Source: a virus | Virus record (IMG/VR): IMGVR_UViG_3300037258_000024 | Location: 1 to 41,649 of that record | Strand: one strand, 5' to 3' | DNA length: 41,649 nucleotides | Shown here: one piece after another, positions 31,214 to 39,200 of the stretch | Position numbering within the stretch: position 1 is the stretch's first letter | Layout: each line of letters opens with the position of its first letter | Translations under genes and position numbers: made by a program | Notes under the pieces: generated by a model | Seen by the model: the letters and a program-made list of their open reading frames with translations, nothing else | What the model was told of the DNA's origin: nothing | The model's database searches: none

Positions 31214-31825
31214 ATGGCCGCGTTTAGTTTAAACAGTGAGGCTTTTTCTTTGACAGGCGCTTCCATTCTAAATGGAACGACTGGCGCAGAGCTCCAGCCT
31301 ATTTATGGTATCCGTACTGGTACCCTTTCAGCTAACACTTCGCAGTTTGACAACACTGGTAACGACGCTGTTCTGTCGCACTGGGTGTGGGAAGACTATG
31401 CGAAGGTGACCATTGAGTCTGGATTCCTTCCATGGAATATGTACTCCCTGATCACTGGGTCGCCTATCACTTCTTCAGGCACAGCTCCCAATGACTATTA
31501 CGCTCTGCCACTATGGGACCGTCAGGCTCTAAACCAGCCTACACTTCCAGTGCGTTTGCGCACACTATCGAAGGACTCAAATGGCGCTGTTCGTACATTC
31601 GACATTGTTCTGTACAAGTGCCAGTTCGACCCCATCAACTTCACCGGTCCTTCTTACAAGACTGGTACAGTTTTCAATGCAGCTGCCACAGCGTTGTTCT
31701 CCAACACTGACGAGGTCGGCAATGTCCTCACCAACCAGTGCATCGGCCGTATCGTTTCTTCGCCTGGTAACACTACAGCACTGAGCAACGTTGCTGCTTC
31801 TTATGGCCAGGGCCTAGCCACCTGA
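31214..31825 (+). CDS. major tail (tube) protein
   Basis: This 203-aa protein directly precedes the tail chaperone gene, the usual place for the tube protein. It has the expected beta-rich pattern: FSLTGASILNGTTGAELQPIYGIRTGTLS, then ILRTFDIVLYKCQFDPINF-like strands. Multiple copies form the hexameric rings of the tail tube. TAGGAG before the ATG is clear, and a tiny upstream open frame (GTG at 31178) precedes it. Codon use is GC-richer than in the accessory genes just upstream. Confidence 0.8.
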   Translation: MAAFSLNSEAFSLTGASILNGTTGAELQPIYGIRTGTLSANTSQFDNTGNDAVLSHWVWEDYAKVTIESGFLPWNMYSLITGSPITSSGTAPNDYYALPLWDRQALNQPTLPVRLRTLSKDSNGAVRTFDIVLYKCQFDPINFTGPSYKTGTVFNAAATALFSNTDEVGNVLTNQCIGRIVSSPGNTTALSNVAASYGQGLAT

Positions 31826-31893
31826 TCTGCTTGATCGCTTAACTTAACACTGTAATAAGTTTTATAAACTCAGCCTGGAAGGCGAAACTTACT

Positions 31894-32514
31894 ATGACTA
31901 ATGAATTGGACGCTCTATCCCCAGTGTCTCCGGTAGTTACTCTATCAACAGGCACTGAGGTAGAGCTTCTTGATTTGAAGGCGCGACAGTTCTTCAAACT
32001 GCTCAAGATTGTGACCCACGGCCCAGCCAGCGCTTTGATCGGAGCCGGTTCTGAACTGTTGTCGGGCTCTCAGGAACAGATCATAGGCAAACTCATGGGT
32101 TATCTAGTGGTCAGTATTCCTGACACCTATGAAGAGGTTGTGGACTTTGTGGGCTCCATGATCAAGCCTGCTGGCTTGCGTGAGGCTAACAAGGTCAACG
32201 ATAAGGTGGCTAAGGCTCATAATGATGCTCTATGGCAGACCCTGTCTCAGGACATGGGCAACCCTGAAGTAGAAGACCTTATTGATCTCATTGAGGCCAT
32301 TGTCAAGAACGAAGCAGCTGATCTGGCTGCATTGGGAAAAAAAGTAATGTCCCTGGTAAAAGTGGCTCAGAAGACAGGCCAGCTCAAGCCGTCTACTCCC
32401 CAGACATCCCCGGATCAGAATACTTCGGAGGCTTCTCCGAACTCTTCGACCTCATCAGTTCCGAATACGGATGGACAGATGCATACATTGGAGACCTCTC
32501 TATCCGTCGCCTGA
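31894..32514 (+). CDS. tail assembly chaperone, short form (gpG-like)
   Basis: This 206-aa zero-frame product has EVELLDLKARQFFKLLKIVTHGPASALIG near the start and a helical body. It is the first half of a two-part tail chaperone that binds the tape measure protein during tail assembly, as lambda gpG does. Near residue 149, codons TTG GGA AAA AAA give a slippery site where a fraction of ribosomes shift to make the longer form. Position between tube and tape measure genes is classic. Confidence 0.85.
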   Translation: MTNELDALSPVSPVVTLSTGTEVELLDLKARQFFKLLKIVTHGPASALIGAGSELLSGSQEQIIGKLMGYLVVSIPDTYEEVVDFVGSMIKPAGLREANKVNDKVAKAHNDALWQTLSQDMGNPEVEDLIDLIEAIVKNEAADLAALGKKVMSLVKVAQKTGQLKPSTPQTSPDQNTSEASPNSSTSSVPNTDGQMHTLETSLSVA

Positions 32515-32906
32515 GGCAGGCTTACGCCGCTATTGCTAGGCGACGTTACATAGAAGACAGAAACCGTAGAGAAGCCGTGAGCTGGCAAACTCAGCAGATT
32601 ATTAAAACGCTGGTTGCTACGTGCATGGCTGACGAGAAACCTAAAGAGAAGATGATGGAACAAGTGTCAGATCTGCGTTTGGAAACACAGGAAGAGAAGG
32701 ATTTCCGTGAGAAGCACGGTAATCCTGAAGACAAGGTAGCCTCTGGGTCGTATGAGAGACTGATGAGCTTTATCGGTGCTCCTGCTGACGTCACGGCCAC
32801 TGCTGCTGACGGTCCTGCTCCTCTGCCTCCGGGCCCAGCAGACCCGGGAGCTTCTAATATTGACTACACCTACCATGATGACTATGAGCCTCAGCCTCTT
32901 GACTAG
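31894..32906 (+). CDS. tail assembly chaperone, frameshifted long form (gpGT-like)
   Basis: After -1 shifting at 32334-32344, the product continues in the other frame with SDIPGSEYFGGFSELFDLISSEYGWTDAYIGD-type sequence and the GDLSIRRLRQAYAAIARRRY helix, a pattern common in siphophage GT C-terminal parts (DYGWT..IxxL..), to a Pro/Asp-rich end at 32906. Total about 337 aa. The T part recruits the tube protein in lambda. A GTG at 32577 could start an isolated T part but lies far downstream of the conserved sequence, which argues for the fusion. Confidence 0.85.
32334..32344 (+). promoter_or_regulatory. -1 ribosomal frameshift site of the tail chaperone gene
   Basis: GGGAAAAAAAG includes the heptamer G GGA AAA (32334-32340) and A AAA AAA in the zero frame. 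Slipping back by one at either gives the same product, GKKSNVPGKS, and the -1 frame is open from here to 32906. The layout is the same as lambda G/GT. Confidence 0.88.
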
Positions 32907-32934
32907 GGGCCGATAGTGGTATAGAGCGATAGAG

Positions 32935-32971
32935 AAGAAGCCGATGGAGAAATTCTCTCTGTCGGCTTCTT
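32935..32971 (+). terminator. hairpin after the tail chaperone genes
   Basis: AAGAAGCCGA (32935-32944) pairs with TCGGCTTCTT (32962-32971) over 10 bp, extended inward by six more pairs (two G-T). The T tract after it is short, so it may be a weak terminator that leaves some read-through into the tape measure gene or an RNA-protecting hairpin. Confidence 0.6.
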
Positions 32972-33004
32972 TCAAATAGCGCAGGACGCAGAGAGGCAAG
33001 TGTT

Positions 33005-33103
33005 ATGATTACAAGCACGATGACCTCTCGCAGTGTGTCTCCCATAGAAATATCTAACAAGGTGTGTGTGGAGTGGCTGCACCTTATTAGTATTGCGGGG
33101 TGA
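33005..33103 (+). CDS. small ORF, 32 aa, uncertain
   Basis: This 32-aa ORF (MITSTMTSRSVSPIEISNK...) has AGAGG about 9 nt before its ATG. It fills most of the gap between the chaperone terminator and the tape measure start. It has no recognisable motif and is as likely to be chance as real. Confidence 0.25.
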   Translation: MITSTMTSRSVSPIEISNKVCVEWLHLISIAG

Positions 33104-33110
33104 TGCTACG

Positions 33111-33176
33111 ATGAGTACCGATCTACCAGGCGACCATGCCTATGACGTTATTTATCGATTACCCTTAGTAGGGTAA
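33111..33176 (+). CDS. tape measure N-terminal ORF, 21 aa
   Basis: This ORF encodes MSTDLPGDHAYDVIYRLPLVG and stops at TAA 33174. GGGGTGAT lies about 9 nt before the ATG. DHAYDVIYR reads like the first strand of a tape measure protein, and the frame that continues the protein begins only 12 nt after the stop. If ribosomes move from CGA 33156 to CGC 33188, the result, DVIYR-ATADFTNLAEQ, is a smooth join. If they do not, this is a short leader peptide. Confidence 0.5.
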   Translation: MSTDLPGDHAYDVIYRLPLVG

Positions 33177-33178
33177 TC
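33157..33178 (+). promoter_or_regulatory. hairpin at the break in the tape measure gene
   Basis: GATTACCC (33157-33164) and GGGTAATC (33171-33178) form a perfect 8-bp stem with a 6-nt loop. It starts within the presumed take-off codon CGA (33156-33158) and contains most of the TAA stop. Stop codons occur in all three frames nearby (TAA 33174, TAG 33169, TAG 33185). Confidence 0.75.
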
Positions 33179-33244
33179 ATCACTTAGCGCGCAACCGCAG
33201 ACTTCACAAATTTAGCTGAGCAGGTAGCAGCCGCCAGGGCAGAA

Positions 33245-36200
33245 ATGGACGCCCTGAAACAGAGTTCTGATGACTTCAACAAGTCTCAGGTCTCTCAGCA
33301 GGGTGCCCTGACTAAGGCTGAGAACGATCGTACAACGGCCATGAAGGCCTCGTCTGATGCTACGTCCAAGCTTATTCAGCAGCAGACACTTCTTAACAAG
33401 GCTGAGAATGACGGATTCGATAGTCCTCAGCAGGCTTTGGCGTATAAGCAGCAGGAAACTTCCGCACTTACAAACTACAACAAGGCTCTAAACAATGGGC
33501 GCACTACTGTTGACCAGGTCCTTCAGGACAAGCGCAATCTTACTCAGACTCAGACTGATCAGAACGCGGCAATTAAGGGCTTCACTGACGGCATAACACA
33601 AGCAGCACAAGCTACTTCTGATTTCAATGCCTCTTCTGCTGCTCTTGCAGGCACGCAGAATGACGTAAAGTCTTCCACTGACGGCCTTGCGGCGTCTTAT
33701 GATGATGCTAAGAACTCTTTAGACACCACTAAGAAGTCAGCAGAAGATCTAAGAAGTGGGGTAGAGGATCTAAACTCTGGCTTTGAAGATGCTGTTAAAT
33801 CTTCCTCTGACTTGAAGAGAGGAGTAGATGGCACTGGCACGAGCATTGATGATTTGGCTTCAAAGATCAAAGCGGCTACAAGCTACAGTGACTCTTTCTC
33901 AAATTCTTTAGCTAGAAGCCTTATCAATCAGCTGAACGATCTTAAAACTGCCATGGGCAGCGGGAGTCTAGAAGCTGACGAGCTGGCTCAGAAGGTTAGA
34001 AGTACAACTGGGTCTTTGTCGTTGCTAGAGAAAGCAGCTGGGGATAACTCAGATCTGTCCAGTTTCTTTGAGAAAGCTCATACTGATCTTGACAGCTATA
34101 AGGCTTCATTAGGAGACGCTGAAGCCGGTACCGTATCTCTTGGTGATGATGCTCTTGATCTGTCTAAGCACTTGGATGATACTTCTAATAGTAGTAAGGG
34201 TGCTTCTTCTACTGTAGACCGTATGGCCTTGAGTTTCGTAGCGTCTACGGCATCTGGTGTGAATCTGTCCAATCAGCTGGCTAAGGTAAACACGGACTTA
34301 GAGGCTTTGGACAGGACGTCCAGTACAGGCTTCTCTGACCAGATGATTACGCAGCTCGGCAAGATCAGTGACGCTTATACAAAGGTGTCCAACCAGCTGA
34401 AGTCCAATCCTGCGGCTGCCCCAATGCTGGTCGATACAGGCCAGTCTCTTGACGCTCTAGCTCTTAAATTCCAGGATCTTTCCAGAAATCTGGATAATGC
34501 AGACACTGAACTAGATAAGACAGGCAAGTCTGCTTCTGGGATGAATGCAGCAAGCGTTGTGCTGTCAAGCAATCTCTCCAAAGCTACTTCAACTCTAGAA
34601 GACTTAAGAGGTCAGCTCTCAAATGGGGGTCTTGACTTCGACTCTTTCGTGTCTTCTATTGCCAAGGGCAATACCAGCCTAGTAGCTCTTAAGAAGTCAG
34701 CCGTAGCTGTTGGAGACTCAGACTCCATAACGGCTGTGCAGAATCTGCAAGAAGGTTATGACAAGCTAGCATCTTCTGCGCTGGCTTCCAAGAATGACAC
34801 TGCCGTATTCAAATCTGCTATTGATGGCACTTCTTTATCTCTGGACGATAACAAGAAGAGCGCTGATGGCGCCGCGTCTAGCCTGAGTGGCCTTTTGAGT
34901 GTAGGCAACAGTCTAGATAACACCTTCAAGAAAGTTGCTACTGATCTTAGTTCTTTCTCTGCCATTTTAGACCATGTCGGAGGCTCAGGAGGCTCAGGCG
35001 GAATCTTGGGTTCCGTCTTAGGAGGGCTAGGAGGCGCAGCCAGTTCTGGCGTCGGCGCGCTGAGTTCTTTGGCTTCTATGCTAGGTACAATAACGTCTTT
35101 GGCTGTTCCTGTAGTGTCCTTTGGGCTGGCCATTCCCACAATCGTTTCTAGTGTTGTTGCTTTAGGCGGGGCTCTTGTAGGATTACTTGGGGCTTTGGCT
35201 CCAGTTGTTGGCGTATTTGCCACCGCTCTTCCGCTTATTGCTGGGCTCGTCAGCGCTTTCGGAGCTGTCTCCTTAGCCATTGGGCCCTTGTCGGAGACTC
35301 TTAAAGATCTGCATACTAACACGGCTCAGTCTATGGCGGCCTTTGCCACATTTGATAAGCCTATTCAAGAGGCAGCAAACTCTATTTTCGGGTTGCAGAA
35401 GGCTTTCGGTGGCTTGGCCAAGATGGCTCCGGCTCTGGCTGATGATCTCCTTACACCTATGGAGTACGGCCTTAAAGGACTGGCATCTATAGCTCAACCT
35501 ATTATACAGACATTTGGCAATATGGCCACTGCTATAGGTAAGTCTATAGAGCCTATTCTAACAGCTATAGAATATGTATTCCAGAGCGGTCTGTTCACAA
35601 CGATGGCTGCCGCCGCTATGAAGGCTTTTGAAAACATTGGTGCCAGCATCGGGATGCTGATAGTTGTTCTTGCCAAGTTGGGGGCTGCTGCTGCTCCTTA
35701 TCTAGTCGAGCTTACAGCAGGTTTTCATGCATTCACTGAGAACTTAGACAATATGCTATCCATTGGCATAAAAGACGGAGGATTAGACAAGTTCTTCAAC
35801 CAGATGGTAACTGGCCTTTCTGAATTGGGGAAGGTCATCACAGGGCTGATTCAGGTGTTGGGCCAGTGGGGAGGGGCCCTAGCTCCTATTGGCAATAACA
35901 TACTGGTGGGCCTGGCTAATGGCTTAGACAAGCTAGCGGCTGCGGCCAACAAGGTGAACTTCAGTCAGTGGACCTCAGCCATTGAAAACTTCCTTCAGGG
36001 GATTGGTGGCCTGCTCAGTGCTGTTGTTAATGTCCTTGGTGCGTTTGCCGACTCTAGGTTTGTTAACTTTGCAGCGGACTTGCTTAAAGACCTTTCCCCA
36101 CTGATAAATGACTTGCAGCCTATTGCAGAATTCCTGAAGGATATTGCAGCTGGCTCTCTGCCTGTTATTGAAACCATCTTCCACAGCATTTCTGGCTGGG

Positions 36201-39200
36201 TTGGAGACATTCTAAAGGGTGTAGGGGACTTCTTAGGAGTTATTGAGAAAATCCAGCCTATCATGGATGTTCTTTCTGCCATCTTTGCGGGTCTTGCCAC
36301 GCTGGTAATCAGTGCTAGCGTTATCTCGTTCTTCCAAATGCTGTCAGGCGTGTTGGGCAAAGGTCTTTCAGGTATTATTGACCTGCTCAATAAGATACCG
36401 GGCATAAATATTCCAGGCGGCGGCTCATCAGGAACTGGGACTGCCGCCGCAGATACAGGAGCTGCTGGGCTAAATGATGCTGCGACTAGCCTAAATGAAG
36501 CAGCAGCTGCTTTGCAAAGTGCCGCGGATGCTCAAAGTGCCGCCGCTGGGGATACCACAGCCTCTGCGACAAGTCTGGACACTTCTTCGACAAGCTTAGA
36601 TGCTTCCTCTACCGGCTTGGACACTTCTGCAACAAGCTTAGATGCTTCAGCTGCGGAGCTGAAGATCTCAAGAGGCATATCAAATGAACCAGGTGGCGGC
36701 CCAATAGTCCCGACTACTTCTCCCGCGGCAGAAGAAGATGTAGCAGGCGGTGGCGGTTTAGCAGCAATTCTAAAAAGTGGTTTTGGCAAAGTCTTAAGTG
36801 GCGTGACACTAGGTTCCGCAGTTGTTCTAGGAGGCAATGTTGTTGCCGACCAGACTACTAAGGCTAATTCCAAGCTCAATAGTGCCATCAAGGAAGGCTC
36901 AGACATCGCTGGTGGTGCTGTAACCGGAGGCAAGATTGCAGGACTCCCAGGGGCTGTAATCGGCGCTGGCGTAGGTGAAGTGGTTGGGGCTGAGACTAAC
37001 CCCAACATCAGGCCTACGGTCAACAAGGACATGAGCGAAGGCAACAAGATTGGTGGCCCTATTCTAGGCGCTCCAGTCGGTTTTGGTGTCGGGTTGGCCC
37101 AGAGTCTGCTTCCAGACAGTGTTAAGAAGGCCATTCAAGACTTCTTCACCAAGACTCTTCCTGGTTACGCTTCAACAGCTTATCAGGCCGTCTCTAAGGC
37201 TTTCCTGAGTCCATTCACCAACTTCTGGACTCAGACCCTCCCCAGGAATATCACAAACTGGGCAAAGTCTGTAGGAAGTGCTTTTGCAACAGCTTACAGC
37301 ATGGTCAATAAAGATTTCTTCAGTCCAATAGGCTCGTTCTTCTCTAAGACCTTCCCTGGGTTCTTCAAGACGGCAGCTTCAAATGTAGCCAGTTGGGCTA
37401 CTACTAGCTGGAATGATTTCACCAAGTTCTTCGCACTCCCTGTGTCTAGTTTCTTCACCAAGACTCTCCCAGGCTTCTTCAAGTCAGCAGCCAGCTACGT
37501 GGCTAGCTGGGCCTCTACAAGTTGGAATGATTTCACCAAGTTCTTCGCACTCCCTGTGTCTAGTTTCTTCACCAAAACCTTAGGTGGCTTCTTCGTTCAG
37601 GCTTTGTCTTATGTAGCCAACTGGGCCAACAGTGGTTGGAATGATGTCAACAAGTACTTCATCAGTCCTATGGGTTCTTTCTTCTCCAAAACCTTGGGCG
37701 GTTTCTTCGTCCAGGCTTTGTCTGACGTAGCAAACTGGGCAACTGATGGTTGGAATGATGTCAACAAGTACTTTGTGAGTCCGCTTGGGTCCTTCTTCTC
37801 CAAAACTCTTCCTGATTTCTTCGTTCAGGCAGCATCAGATGTGTCTAACTGGGCAACCAGTGGTTGGAATGACTTCAACAAGTTCTTCATCAGTCCTATA
37901 GCTGATTTCTTCTCGAAGACTATACCTGATTTCTTTAATCAGGCACTAACTGATGCCTCCAATTGGGCAACCAATGGCTGGAACGACTTCAACAAGTTCT
38001 TTGTTTCACCTCTGTCTGATTTCTTCTCTAAGACCATCCCGAACTTCTTCAGTGCAGCAACCACAGATGTGCTTAACTGGGTTACGGCTGGCTGGAACGA
38101 CTTCAACAAGGCCTTCGTAAGTCCTATATCAAACTTCTTCAGCTCAACTCTTACAGGTTTCTTGAACACGGCCACTAATGAAGTGCTTAACTGGGTTACG
38201 ACCGGTTGGAACGACTTCAACAAGGACTTCGTATCCCCAATCTCGAACTTCTTCAGCTCAACTCTCACAGGTTTCCTTAATACAGCTGCTAATGAAGTAT
38301 CTAGCTGGGCCAGTACGGGTTGGAACGACTTCAATAAGTTCTTCGTAAGCCCTGTATCTAGTTTCTTCACAAGCACTATTCCAGGGCTGGCCACTGGCGC
38401 AGGCAATGCTATTCAGAACGCTTTCAAGAATGCTATGAACTGGGTAATCTCTAATGTCATTGGTGAGGGCAGTTCCCCATCCAGTGGTGTTATTGGACTG
38501 CTGAACAAAGTTCTAGGAGTTGTAAGCATTCACATTGCCGGTCTTCCTGGCTTATCCACTGGCGGTCTCGTTCCAGGGAGCCTCGCTGAGAGTGATACTT
38601 CAGACTCTCAACTTGCCCGTCTTACCCCAGGCGAGTTTGTTGTGCGAAAGAAGGCAGCAAAGGCTCTAGGCTTAGATTTCCTTAATAACATCAACAACGC
38701 TGACAAGTATGCAGACGGCGGCGCTGTTCGTGGGTATGCAGGCGGCGGAGGCATCATTGGAGGCATTGGCAGTGCCATATCAAAGGCCGCAGGAACTGTA
38801 GCTAATGCAGCAAGCAGTACGGTGCAGGCAGCAGCAGGCGGGGTCACTGGGATTGTCAATGGTATTGAAGGGTTGGCTTCCGGAGCTATCAGTGGCTTAG
38901 TCGGTCTAGTTGCTGGCTCTCTACAGCCCGCATTTGATGCCATCTGGAGTGCGACAATTCAGCCCATGATTGCTAAGCTCGGGGGCAGTGACGAGTCTTT
39001 GGGAACTGGTGGAGCTGCTTATGCTATAGGTTCTATGAAGAGTGGGATCGACAGCATCTTAGGAGCTAAGGACAAGGCTGCTCAGCAGGCCGCGGCTTCT
39101 GTAAACCTGCCAGGTGATGCAGCAGCGTGGATCACACAGGGTATGGCAGCTGCGGGAGTGTCTGGGCCAGCATGGCAGCAAGGTCTTTCTATCATTGCCA

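Noticed and set aside
32577-32906. Independent gene starting at GTG 32577
   Set aside because: Conserved chaperone sequence lies upstream in the same frame with no start, and a slippery site links it to the preceding gene.
37178-38431. CRISPR-like repeats
   Set aside because: The repeats are in frame, contiguous, protein-coding and have no unique spacers.
34756-38943. Long reverse-strand open frames opposite the tape measure gene
   Set aside because: They mirror the low-complexity Ala/Ser/Leu codons of the forward gene, lack ribosome sites and encode repetitive Pro/Thr/Lys sequence that follows the forward repeats.
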